The notes beneath the pieces are model-generated. The model did not search any database and had not been told where the DNA came from. It saw nothing but the letters and a program-made list of their open reading frames with translations. From an uncultured Bacteroidota bacterium (GTDB lineage Bacteria > Bacteroidota > Bacteroidia > NS11-12g > UBA9320), in the NCBI GenBank assembly GCA_937124965.1, contig CAKZLB010000013.1:62001-126000 (forward strand): a DNA stretch of 64,000 nucleotides. Direction: 5' to 3'. A program made the position numbers and the translations under genes. This document shows positions 6,979 through 16,153 of this stretch, piece by piece (positions within the stretch are counted from its first letter, which is position 1; the number at the start of each line of letters is the position of its first letter).

Positions 6979-8071
6979 TCCTTCGCTCTTCCCACTGCTC
7001 TTCAACAAATATGCTTTAAAAAACTCGTTTAGATCTCCGTCCATAACCGCTTGAACATTACTCGTTTCATGACTTGTTCGCACATCTTTCACAAGCTTAT
7101 ATGGCTGCATGACGTAGTTTCGAATCTGACTCCCCCACTCTATTTTCATTTTGTCGGACTCAATCTCAGCACGTGCTTCATTCTTTTTCCGCAATTCAAT
7201 TTCATACAGCTGAGACTTTAACATCTTCATTGCCATATCTTTGTTTTGAAGTTGCGATCGTGCTTGCTGACATTCAATTACCAAACCCGAAGGTTCATGC
7301 CTTAGGCGAACAGCTGTTTCAACCTTGTTTACATTCTGCCCGCCTTTCCCACTACTTCTAAACGTATCCCATGAAATGTCTGCTGGATTAACAACAATTT
7401 CAATGGTGTCATCCACAAGCGGGTAAACATATACAGAAGCAAAAGAGGTTTGTCGTTTTCCTTGAGCATTAAACGGTGAAATTCTTACTAATCGGTGAAC
7501 TCCATTTTCGCCTTTTAGATACCCGTAAACAAAATCACCTGAGACTTCAATACTACATGACTTTATGCCTGCAACATCGCCATCAACTTGATCAAGTAAT
7601 TCTGTTTTATAGCCATTTCTTTCAGCCCACATGAGATACATCCGCTGAAGCATAACTGCCCAGTCGTTACTCTCTGTGCCACCAGCACCAGCATTGATTT
7701 CAATAACAGCGTTGAGTTGATCTTCCTCTCCGCTCATCATGTTTTTGAACTCAAGATCTTCTAAAGCAGATACTGCTTTATCGTATTGAACATCGACCTC
7801 ACTATCCTCAACTTCTCCAAGTGTTTTAAACTCATAGAGGACTTCCAAATCCTCCGTCATTGCTTCAATTTTGGCAAAAGAATCTGTCCAAATTTTGATT
7901 TTATTGATTTCGCGTAAGTGAGTCTCCGCTTTTTTAGGATCATCCCAAAATGTTGGGTCTTGAGATTCTATTTCTTTTTGCTCAATTACTGCAGTTTTCT
8001 GGGGTATGTCAAAGATACCTCCCCAAGGCATTGATTCTGCCTTTTAACTCTACCAGCTGTTCGTTTGTCAT
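6976..8071 (-). CDS. prfB: Peptide chain release factor 2, with programmed +1 frameshift
   Basis: RF2 terminates translation at UGA and UAA. The gene reads as two parts joined by a +1 shift. ATG 8071 opens a 20-codon frame, [10 protein letters not shown]...ALGRYL, ending in CTT TGA C. Reading continues at GAC 8010 as [16 protein letters not shown] to TGA 6976, for a total of 364 residues. The GGGGAGG upstream of CTTTGAC is the Shine-Dalgarno-like stimulator known for prfB. The anticodon-like SPF motif and the catalytic [11 protein letters not shown] (GGQ) are both present. An ATG at 8031 happens to open the second frame but gives a false N-terminus. A -7-like TACATTTG lies 11 bases upstream. 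RF2 thus regulates its own level through the in-frame UGA. Confidence 0.95.
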
Positions 8072-8082
8072 GTATGATGTGT

Positions 8083-8108
8083 CAAATGTATTAGATAAAA
8101 CCCTACAA
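8083..8108 (-). promoter_or_regulatory. Probable prfB promoter
   Basis: On the minus strand TACATTTG (8083-8090) is a perfect TAnnTTTG element. The nearest TTG (8106-8108) is 15 bases upstream, shorter than the usual 19. The element ends 11 bases before the RF2 start codon, so the leader would be very short. Confidence 0.5.
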
Positions 8109-8151
8109 TTAGTGCAGGTAGTATACTCTTTTGACTGTTATAACCGCTTTA

Positions 8152-8484
8152 CTATCCGTAAAGCTCAGTGTTCAACAAGTCACGTATTTCTCTAATTTCC
8201 TGAAGATTAACCTCACGTTCAGATTGAAGCATTAACTCTAACAAGTATTCAAAGTCTGTCATGTCCAAGCCTTCTTCTTCATCAACAAAGTTTATGTCAA
8301 ACGAGTCATTCTCTTCAATGTAGGTATACGCCAAACGACAGATTTTTACGAGGGCTGGATTACGCTCCAACCGTGCAATTTCTCTAATTTCTTTTAGAGC
8401 TTCGATTACTTCTTCACTATTGAATTCCTTTCGAACAGATGCCAATAATTCTTCGATTTTCTTATTGCCTTGAGCGCTAACCAT
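8152..8484 (-). CDS. Small acidic helical protein of unknown function
   Basis: This 110-residue protein is not recognised. It is strongly acidic, rich in Glu and Leu, and appears all-helical, with heptad-like stretches (IEELLASVRKEF, VIEALKEIREIARL, YLLELMLQSEREV). It has no signal peptide, membrane segment or metal-binding motif. It starts with ATG at 8484 and lies upstream of prfB in the same direction, separated by 80 bases that contain the presumed prfB promoter. It is probably cytoplasmic; helical repeat or scaffold functions are possible but not shown. Confidence 0.6.
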   Translation of the reverse strand: MVSAQGNKKIEELLASVRKEFNSEEVIEALKEIREIARLERNPALVKICRLAYTYIEENDSFDINFVDEEEGLDMTDFEYLLELMLQSEREVNLQEIREIRDLLNTELYG

Positions 8485-8614
8485 GTTTTTATCTAATTTT
8501 TATAAGTCGGCAAAGTTATTTATTTTTAAGAAACATCTAACCCCACTTCTTGAAACGTTTTTTAAAGATTTGAATCTCGATTTGCTGTCTATCTGCGCTG
8601 ACTTTTAATATTTG

Positions 8615-8622
8615 TATCTTTG
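8615..8622 (+). promoter_or_regulatory. -7 element of the 1857-residue PKD protein gene
   Basis: TATCTTTG is a perfect TAnnTTTG match ending 19 bases before ATG 8642. No TTG sits at the standard distance upstream, so the -33 half is weak or absent. Confidence 0.5.
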
Positions 8623-8641
8623 TTGACAACACACTTCATAG

Positions 8642-11600
8642 ATGCAGCTATTACTACTTTTATTGCCTCTGTCTCAAAGAGGTTTTGGAGTGATCGTGTT
8701 GCTTATAACAGCATCCGTTGTGTCAGCTTGCACCAACATTACAGTCAACTTTTCGACCAGTCAATCTGGATCATGTATTCCTAAAACCGTACAAATTACA
8801 AATAACTCTAGCGGGTCTCTCGCAGCTTCCGCAGTATATGAACTGTACCTTGACGGTGTTTTAAAAGACACGTCACACGGCACTTCGAAAACATTCTCAT
8901 TATCTCTCCATCGTGGAGCTTATTTAGTAAAACTAAAATCTATTGACGGCAATGGATGTATTGACTCTTCTGAAAAAACAGTTACAATAGCAAAGCCTCG
9001 AATTGAATTCACCGGTAATCCTGGAGGCTACTCTGAAACGCCAGAATGGGCAAACTGCATCCAACAAAACACAGATCCTGATTCATTTCTGGTAACCACT
9101 AAAAATAAAGACTCGATTAATTCTGTAAAAATTGTTTGGGGCGATGGGAATTCCAACACATTTTCTGCATTACCCAAAGACAGCGTCATTTCACACTTAT
9201 ATGTATCCACTGGCTCGTTTACAACCTACTTTATCACAACAGACACAGGAGGATGTGTGGATACTACCATTGGTTTAGTAATTAACGAACGAATACCTAC
9301 CGCTGGAATTGTGGGTCCTAACTCTGGGTTTAACGTTGGTTGTGCCCCTTTTGCCATCAAATTTGTCAATAATTCATCCAACATCTCTAACGGTACAATA
9401 TTTACCTGGACTTTTGGTGATGGAAAATCGTTAACACGCGACAATACCACGTACAACCAAGCGTATACGCACACCTATTCAGGCACGCTTTGTAATGGGA
9501 CAGTTCGATTAGTTGCCAGCAATGCCTGCGGTTTCTCGCAAACAACTTGGAACCCAATTCAAGTTTCTAAAGTCGACAAAGCCCTGTTTGAAATTGATAG
9601 CAGCAATTGTGACACAAGTGGTGTATTCACGTTCGTTAACAATAGCACCGATAGCTTTTGCATTTTCCCAGACTCTAAACAGTATTATTGGGATTTTGGC
9701 GATGGCACAAATTCTGGATGGATTTCAAGCAACGGTAATGTTACTCACTCTTATAAAGTTCAAGGCCCAAAAAAAGTATGTTTGATTGCCAAGAATAAAT
9801 GTGGCAACGATACAATGTGCCAGACATTCAATGTGGTATACACACCCGTTATCGGTTTTGTATCAGATACTCTCCTCGGTTGTGGCAGTGTAAAAGTCAC
9901 GGTAAGAGACACAAGTACTGGTTATGGTTTATCGAGGTTATGGGAATGGGGAGATGGAGATACCTCGTATGGCGCAATCGACAGTCATTTATACCTTCAA
10001 CGTGGTAAGTACACTCTCAAACTTAGAGTCAGTAATAGATGTGGTGCGCGATCTGCCACTGAAACCGTTGAAATAAAAGATAAACCAACTGCGAATTTTA
10101 CAGGAGAATCTGACGGATGCGCAATTTTAGATCTCAGTCTTAAAAATGCAACAACTACAGACTTTACTAATTCGATTAATTACTATTGGATGTTTGGAAA
10201 TGGTGACACATCGACGTTAGCTAATCCACCGCTCGTTAGTTATAACGACAGTGGAATATACGAAATTAGATTAATCGCTAACGATACATGCGGTACAGAC
10301 ACTATATCAAAAGAGATAGAGGTTTATCGGCTACCTGAAATCGACGTATCTTTTGATTCCGTTTATTGCTCGTTGGATACTATTACTTTTAACAATAATT
10401 CTAAACATTACGACTTTTTATTGATTGACTATGGTGATGGTTCAGTTGTCGATTCGATTAAATCGTCTGGATTTTTTAAGCATGTTTTTCAAACTAGCGG
10501 ATCATTTCAAGTTATAATAAAGGCTATAAACAAAACTATTTGCGAAACTTCTGACACCATTTTAATCAGCATTAAACCAAACTCAGAAGCAATCATAACT
10601 TTACAAGATTCTGTCGCCTGCGCCCCATTTACGTTCCAGTTTAAAAATGATAGTAAAAATGCCAGTGATTTTATTTGGTTAAAAAACGACTCCTTCTTGT
10701 CCAAATCGACACAAATAGATAGTATTACGATACATACAGATTCAACATTTGTCAATCTAAAACTGGTGGCCAAAGACACCATTGGTTGTGAAAGTGATAC
10801 CTTCAGCCAAACCTTTTATACTGGAAAAAACCCGATTGCATCAATTCTAAAAACCACTGATTCTAGTTGCAGCCCTTTTAATGATACCATTGTAAATACC
10901 TCAACGTATAGTGAAACATATCAATGGAATTTCAGCAACGCAACGTCTTCAAACTCTAAAGAACCAATAGTGACGTTTGTAGGCACAGAAGCAGGAGACA
11001 CAGCATATTCTGTTCAGCTAATTGCTAAAAGTTGGCTTGGTTGTGTTGACACAGCGTATGCAGTTCGGAAAGTTTTTGCGATTCCATACGCCTCGTTTTC
11101 TGTGGATACAAATGAAGGTTGTTATCCATTAACGGTTCGTTTTTCAAATCAATCGAATTCAAATGGCGCAAGTGGAAACAACGACATAGATTATTTATGG
11201 GATTTTGGAAACGGAAATACCGATACAGCGTTTACTCCAACAACACAATCGTTTGAAGAATCAAAAACTAAGGATTCTGTATATTATGTAAGTCTAAATG
11301 TTACTTCATCGACGAACTGCTCAGCGACATTTTGGGATACAATAACTGTATACCCGAAACCAACCATAGCCTTTGTGCCATCAGACTCCGCTGGCTGTGG
11401 TGTTTTACAAAACTCTTTTGACAACAAGTCTGTTCCGAACAATTCAGGTTCAATAAACTTAATGAGGTTTGTATGGAATTTTGGCAATGGAGACTCCTCA
11501 GAGAACATTAACCCAACAGCTACCTTTTCATCAAGTTCAACGAAAGACACCTTTTACCAAGTTGGATTAGTGGGATTTACTGAGCATGGTTGCGTGGATA

Positions 11601-14215
11601 GCATTAAACACACAATCCAAGTTTACCCAAAACCGTTAGCTCTATTCACAATGGACACAAATGCTGGTTGTTCGCCGTTAGTCGTGCAGTTTAGTAACCA
11701 ATCCATACCTTTCGATACGAGCACTATTGATGAAATGACATTTGCATGGAACTTCGGAAATTCCACTCAATCAACAAGCAAAAACGACACAATACAGTTT
11801 TATGAAGGAGGGTCAAACGTGGACAAAATATACACGATTCAGCAGATTTCGATTACAGATCATGGGTGCAAAGACACGATGATTGATTCCGTCACAATTT
11901 ACCCAACTCCTTCTTCTTCTTTTAGCGCAAGCGACACTATTGGTTGCGGTCCGTTGTTCGTTAGTTTTACAAATACAAGCGCTCTAAACGACACCAATTA
12001 TTGGGATTTGGGAAATGGATTTTCAGAATCTCCAGTAGATACAAACGCATTGTTCCCATATGCGCTATTAAATGATACAACCTATTTGATTCGTTTAAAA
12101 ACCAAAAGTAAAAATGGGTGCACTAGCGATACATTTAACCAAAAAGTTACCGTGTGGGCACAGCCGATTGCGAATTACACCATAGCCGAAGACAGCATAT
12201 GTTATTACGATAGTTTCTATTTTACGAATACATCCCTAGGTGCTACTAATTATTTCTGGGATTTATCGGATGGATTTACGTCAACTAAAGAGAATCTCGA
12301 CTATCAATATAGGAAAGGGAAAAATGCCACTGAAGAATTGCAATACAGTGTCATCCTTCAAGCGATTTCCTCTAATAATTGCAGAGACACCATTGAACAG
12401 GCTGTTGTTGTTCATCCGTTTACAATTGCGCAAATAGGCAACACACTAGACTCTTTTTGTTCGCCTAATACAGTAAATTTCATAAACAACTCAGTCAATT
12501 ACACAGACTCGTATTGGGATTTCAACAATGGCGACACATCCGATCTAAACGAACCAAACTATACCTACCAAAACATATCAAGCGTTACAAGAAAATTGCG
12601 AGTAATATTAAGAACGATCAATCAATATCAATGCATTGATCGAGACACCATCGACTTTAAAATACTACCAGAACCGATTGCTGATTTTTCTCCATTTCGA
12701 TTGAACGTGTGTGACTCTGGCTATCATACGCTGGTCAATCGCAGTATCAACAATATATCAAACCAATGGTCTTTTGGCGACGGAAATACCAGTACCGAAA
12801 AGGAACCCACCCATTTATTGCCACGAAATAGCTCCGCTTTTGTTAATTACACAATACAGTTAATTATCAATAACCACGCGGGTTGTGCTGACACTGCCGT
12901 TGAAAATGTCTCAATGAATCCGTTTCCAACTATAAAATTCGACACCACTAGAAACTATTCAATTTGTGTTGGAGACGTTGTGCAATTCAACAACCAATCG
13001 ACCTTCGCTAAATATCACAAATGGAGTTTTGGAGATGGCGCAATTTCACGGGATTCACAGGCAAGTTATATTTATGGGGGTGCAGGAACCTTTACCGTAA
13101 AATATGTTGGATATGATGTAAATGGTTGCGCAGATTCTATGTCAAAAATTGCCATGGTAACAGCTGTTGACCGTCCTAAAGCAGATTTTACATTTACACC
13201 AAATAACCCAAAAATGCCTAACTCGTTAGTTCAGTTTACAGATATGAGCGCACCAACCAGCGGATTAATATATTCGTGGGATTTTGACGACTTAGGTGCA
13301 TCTTCAAACGCACAGAACCCTTCGCACACATATAGCGACTCGGGCAGATATTCGGTCATGTTTATCGTTGACAATGGATTATGCCGAGACACAGTTTCAA
13401 AACCTATTTACATCGAACCACCCTTCCCTATTCCAAATTTTAGTAGTTCAGATACTGCAGGTTGTAGTCCATTTGAAGTAGCTTTTACGCAACAAAGCAT
13501 TCATGCAAACCGGTATCGTTGGTTTTTTAATGATGGTTCAGAATCTAACGAAGAAGAACCCAATCACACCTTTATAAACGAGGGTTACTATGACATTACG
13601 TTAGTTGCTTACGGACCTGGTGGAGAAGTTGATACCACTTTTAATCAACTAATTCGAGTGTATCCAAAACCATTTGCCTTTTTCACCATTACCGAAAAAG
13701 AAAAATATTTACCGAACCCGTTTTTCAATTTAAAAAACGAAAGTGTTGATGGCACTAGTTATTTATGGGAGATGTCTGACCAAGACAACAATATCGTTTC
13801 CACAAGTATTGACGAACATGCCACTTTCGAACCATTAAATCCCGGTCAATTTTCTATTCAACTAGAAACTGCTAATAAATTTGGTTGTAAAGACACCTTT
13901 GTTCGCCCGCTGTATTTAACTGTTTTTGATAGTGGTTATGTATTTGTACCATCCGCCTTCTCTCCAACAAAAACACCTGGCACCAATGATGTCTTTAGGC
14001 CAATAATGGAAGGTGTTTCAACAGACGGGTATTTATTTCAGATATATAACCGCTGGGGCGAAAAAATATTTGAAACTCAAAAAATTGATGAATATTGGGA
14101 TGGTGTATATCAGGGAGAAAAAAGCGAAGTCGAACAATACATTTTCATTGTCTCAGGTCGATTTTACAATGGGCACCCATTCGAGCGAAAAGGTACAGTT
14201 ATGATTGTGCGGTAA
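8642..14215 (+). CDS. Giant PKD-repeat surface protein with T9SS type B sorting domain
   Basis: This 1857-residue protein has an N-terminal hydrophobic signal (LLLLLLPL...ITASVVSA). It then carries about seventeen tandem PKD-like modules, each about 85 to 100 residues with a W-x-F/W-G-D/N-G core: WGDGNS, WTFGDGKS, YWDFGDGTN, WEWGDGDTS, YWMFGNGDTS, LWDFGNGNTD, VWNFGNGDSS, YWDLGNGF, QWSFGDGNTS, KWSFGDGAIS and others. The last 90 residues are a gliding-motility-type (type B) T9SS domain (VPSAFSPTKTPGTNDVFRP, YNRWGEKIFE, YWDGVYQGE, YIFIVSG). It is expected on the cell surface as a long filament or adhesin. Many modules carry paired cysteines (GC...F/T), which may stabilise them outside the cell. 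The ligand is unknown. It is a single gene with its own -7 element. Confidence 0.9.
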   Translation: MQLLLLLLPLSQRGFGVIVLLITASVVSACTNITVNFSTSQSGSCIPKTVQITNNSSGSLAASAVYELYLDGVLKDTSHGTSKTFSLSLHRGAYLVKLKSIDGNGCIDSSEKTVTIAKPRIEFTGNPGGYSETPEWANCIQQNTDPDSFLVTTKNKDSINSVKIVWGDGNSNTFSALPKDSVISHLYVSTGSFTTYFITTDTGGCVDTTIGLVINERIPTAGIVGPNSGFNVGCAPFAIKFVNNSSNISNGTIFTWTFGDGKSLTRDNTTYNQAYTHTYSGTLCNGTVRLVASNACGFSQTTWNPIQVSKVDKALFEIDSSNCDTSGVFTFVNNSTDSFCIFPDSKQYYWDFGDGTNSGWISSNGNVTHSYKVQGPKKVCLIAKNKCGNDTMCQTFNVVYTPVIGFVSDTLLGCGSVKVTVRDTSTGYGLSRLWEWGDGDTSYGAIDSHLYLQRGKYTLKLRVSNRCGARSATETVEIKDKPTANFTGESDGCAILDLSLKNATTTDFTNSINYYWMFGNGDTSTLANPPLVSYNDSGIYEIRLIANDTCGTDTISKEIEVYRLPEIDVSFDSVYCSLDTITFNNNSKHYDFLLIDYGDGSVVDSIKSSGFFKHVFQTSGSFQVIIKAINKTICETSDTILISIKPNSEAIITLQDSVACAPFTFQFKNDSKNASDFIWLKNDSFLSKSTQIDSITIHTDSTFVNLKLVAKDTIGCESDTFSQTFYTGKNPIASILKTTDSSCSPFNDTIVNTSTYSETYQWNFSNATSSNSKEPIVTFVGTEAGDTAYSVQLIAKSWLGCVDTAYAVRKVFAIPYASFSVDTNEGCYPLTVRFSNQSNSNGASGNNDIDYLWDFGNGNTDTAFTPTTQSFEESKTKDSVYYVSLNVTSSTNCSATFWDTITVYPKPTIAFVPSDSAGCGVLQNSFDNKSVPNNSGSINLMRFVWNFGNGDSSENINPTATFSSSSTKDTFYQVGLVGFTEHGCVDSIKHTIQVYPKPLALFTMDTNAGCSPLVVQFSNQSIPFDTSTIDEMTFAWNFGNSTQSTSKNDTIQFYEGGSNVDKIYTIQQISITDHGCKDTMIDSVTIYPTPSSSFSASDTIGCGPLFVSFTNTSALNDTNYWDLGNGFSESPVDTNALFPYALLNDTTYLIRLKTKSKNGCTSDTFNQKVTVWAQPIANYTIAEDSICYYDSFYFTNTSLGATNYFWDLSDGFTSTKENLDYQYRKGKNATEELQYSVILQAISSNNCRDTIEQAVVVHPFTIAQIGNTLDSFCSPNTVNFINNSVNYTDSYWDFNNGDTSDLNEPNYTYQNISSVTRKLRVILRTINQYQCIDRDTIDFKILPEPIADFSPFRLNVCDSGYHTLVNRSINNISNQWSFGDGNTSTEKEPTHLLPRNSSAFVNYTIQLIINNHAGCADTAVENVSMNPFPTIKFDTTRNYSICVGDVVQFNNQSTFAKYHKWSFGDGAISRDSQASYIYGGAGTFTVKYVGYDVNGCADSMSKIAMVTAVDRPKADFTFTPNNPKMPNSLVQFTDMSAPTSGLIYSWDFDDLGASSNAQNPSHTYSDSGRYSVMFIVDNGLCRDTVSKPIYIEPPFPIPNFSSSDTAGCSPFEVAFTQQSIHANRYRWFFNDGSESNEEEPNHTFINEGYYDITLVAYGPGGEVDTTFNQLIRVYPKPFAFFTITEKEKYLPNPFFNLKNESVDGTSYLWEMSDQDNNIVSTSIDEHATFEPLNPGQFSIQLETANKFGCKDTFVRPLYLTVFDSGYVFVPSAFSPTKTPGTNDVFRPIMEGVSTDGYLFQIYNRWGEKIFETQKIDEYWDGVYQGEKSEVEQYIFIVSGRFYNGHPFERKGTVMIVR

Positions 14216-14239
14216 TTTGGACTTTCAATAAAAGTACTC

Positions 14240-14893
14240 TTACTTCTTCTTCGCCCAAACATATTCAGCGAAACCATACCAATCCCAATAAACACTTGCC
14301 AATACATGACCATATTTTATGCGATTATGAATAAACTTAATCGGCATCATGGCAATATTGCGGTAGCTTCTTCGCATTCCTCCTGATAAGACATTGAATC
14401 CTGACTCTTCTAAAATGCCAGAAACCTCAGGAACAGAATAAACCCGCACATGGGTATCATCATCATAAAAATTAAGTGTGCCTTCTCGGCTTGGAAGTGT
14501 TGTGCTTTTTTGCCCAGGATATTCGATATAAATCACACCTCCCGACTTTAGTTTAGGAGCAAGGTGTTTTAATACTTCATCTCCATTGTGCAGATGTTCG
14601 ATAATATGCGCCATCAATATCGCGTCGAAATGATTATCCGGAATCGCACTATAGTCTAATTGCGTTAAATCCATTTCATAAAACGCCTCCATTTTGTTGA
14701 AATCGTCTGGTGTATAGTTATAGTCTTTAACCATATCAACACCATGATAGGTCCCATTTGGGAAATATGTTTTGAAGTCTGTTGCTGATTTATTGCCAGA
14801 CCCAACATCCAACAACGTAAATGGTTTAGAACCAAAATGTTTGCGAAGCAATACAAACTTGGAAGGAATTTTTAACGCGGTCAACAATGACAT
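14240..14893 (-). CDS. Class I SAM-dependent methyltransferase
   Basis: The protein has 217 residues from ATG 14893; a TTG two codons upstream is less likely. Motif I is LLDVGSGNKSATDF (residues about 26-39), followed by GVDMVKDY for the ribose-binding acidic residue, FDAILMAHIIEHL as motif IV, and LKSGGVIYIEYPG as motif VI. This is the Methyltransf_11/23 type common on small molecules, glycans or quinone precursors. The specific EYPGQK segment and the C-terminal HNRIKYGHVLASVYW do not reveal the substrate. It is convergent with the PKD protein gene, 24 bases apart. Confidence 0.8.
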   Translation of the reverse strand: MSLLTALKIPSKFVLLRKHFGSKPFTLLDVGSGNKSATDFKTYFPNGTYHGVDMVKDYNYTPDDFNKMEAFYEMDLTQLDYSAIPDNHFDAILMAHIIEHLHNGDEVLKHLAPKLKSGGVIYIEYPGQKSTTLPSREGTLNFYDDDTHVRVYSVPEVSGILEESGFNVLSGGMRRSYRNIAMMPIKFIHNRIKYGHVLASVYWDWYGFAEYVWAKKK

Positions 14894-14952
14894 AGACAAA
14901 TATTATGGGGCAAAGAAAATGTAAAAAATGAAACAAATCCGTTCAAAGGAAA

Positions 14953-15993
14953 TTACGCCTCCTTATCGAAGTACAATTTGTAGTACGAACGACCGTCAGA
15001 CTCCACCCCTTTTTCAATTTTATCTCGATTGCCATGAACGTAAATATGAAAGTTTTTATCCAGCTTAATGACACTCTTAAAAACACGTGCTTTCTTTTTA
15101 ACAGCTTCCTTCGAAATGTGAAAGTGTTCTGGCATCTCTAAGTCATTTTCATCGGCATACTGATCATTGAATGTATGAAACGACTTGATAATTTCTGGAT
15201 CCCGAAAAACAGCTCCTTCAAATTCCTCCTGATTGAATTGTTCGTTCTCCTTGAAATAATTAATCGATTTATTTAACAAATCAATTTGATCTGCTTTTTC
15301 CATTGTGTACTCTTCTGGCAATTGCTCCGAAACAAACGATTTACACGCAGAAAGCACATTTTGCGTGTTGAAATATACGTCACGTCGATGTTTAATATGT
15401 ATGAACTCATCAGACCAAAATCTTGCCTCAACTCCCTTATTTGTCTGATCAACAACGGTCACCAAATAGCCTTCTTCTTTTCTGGCGTTAAAAATCAAAC
15501 ATCCTTTATCAAGCTTTCCGACATTGATTCCTTCATCACTTTCTACGTCAAATTGATTCCCATCTTTTAACACTTTTAAAAAAGTCTCTTTATTTTCTGA
15601 TTTAAAAATCCCAACAGCGTCCAAGGTTTCACCATCCAAATGGCAATCTCGGATTAACGCCACACAAAGCTCTCCAGATTTAATGTTTGGGTGTTCACTG
15701 CAACGATACAAATGTCGAGCGATGTTTACAGACTGTTCCTTTAAAGTTGACGTGTTCTCAAAAATATGCGTCACGTAAGAATATAGCTCATTGAGCTTAA
15801 TATCTACATCATGGGTTAAATGATACACTTCGTTTGAGTTAAATGAATCGAAAAAATATCGCTTAAAAGCAGACTCAATATTTTCATTGAGTTTCAACGG
15901 CTCTTCCGAAAAAACACAGCCATCTTCCAAACTTTTGTTACCTACTTGGTGTAAAAAAACCGACTCAATTTCTACCTCTTCTCCGTATAACAT
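14953..15993 (-). CDS. Nucleoid-associated protein (NdpA/YejK family)
   Basis: This 346-residue protein has the usual length and organisation of the 37-kDa nucleoid-associated family. It opens with a predicted core (LYGEEVEIESVFLHQVGNKS), followed by ALIRDCHLDGETLDAVGIFKSE, the conserved GCLIFN strand, and a basic C-terminal part (EAVKKKARVFKSVIKLDKNFHIYVHG) that may contact DNA. Family members bind chromosomal DNA in the cytoplasm; their exact role is unsettled. The gene is alone, followed by a methyltransferase gene in the same direction after a 59-base gap, and divergent from the BatA-type gene at 16154. Confidence 0.8.
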   Translation of the reverse strand: MLYGEEVEIESVFLHQVGNKSLEDGCVFSEEPLKLNENIESAFKRYFFDSFNSNEVYHLTHDVDIKLNELYSYVTHIFENTSTLKEQSVNIARHLYRCSEHPNIKSGELCVALIRDCHLDGETLDAVGIFKSENKETFLKVLKDGNQFDVESDEGINVGKLDKGCLIFNARKEEGYLVTVVDQTNKGVEARFWSDEFIHIKHRRDVYFNTQNVLSACKSFVSEQLPEEYTMEKADQIDLLNKSINYFKENEQFNQEEFEGAVFRDPEIIKSFHTFNDQYADENDLEMPEHFHISKEAVKKKARVFKSVIKLDKNFHIYVHGNRDKIEKGVESDGRSYYKLYFDKEA

Positions 15994-16091
15994 GTAAACT
16001 ATTCGTTGTTAAGCGTGCAAAAGTATATGTATTTATTTCGTTTCGTCTTTTTTGTTTCTGCCTTGCTCTAATGTTCGTCTTCGACGTTATG

Positions 16092-16117
16092 TTGTTGGAC
16101 AAAACCCATTACATTTG
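16092..16117 (+). promoter_or_regulatory. Promoter of the 16154-20450 operon
   Basis: TACATTTG (16110-16117) matches TAnnTTTG perfectly. TTG at 16092-16094 lies 15 bases upstream, closer than the usual spacing. The start codon of the BatA-type gene is 36 bases downstream. Confidence 0.5.
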
Positions 16118-16153
16118 CCAAAATAAAAACGAGAAGTAAGCGTATTCATTTAT

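Noticed and set aside
8031-8033. ATG at 8031 as the prfB start
   Set aside because: It lies in the +1 frame just before the frameshift site; the upstream zero-frame ATG at 8071 gives a family-like RF2 N-terminus and a perfect CTT TGA C site.
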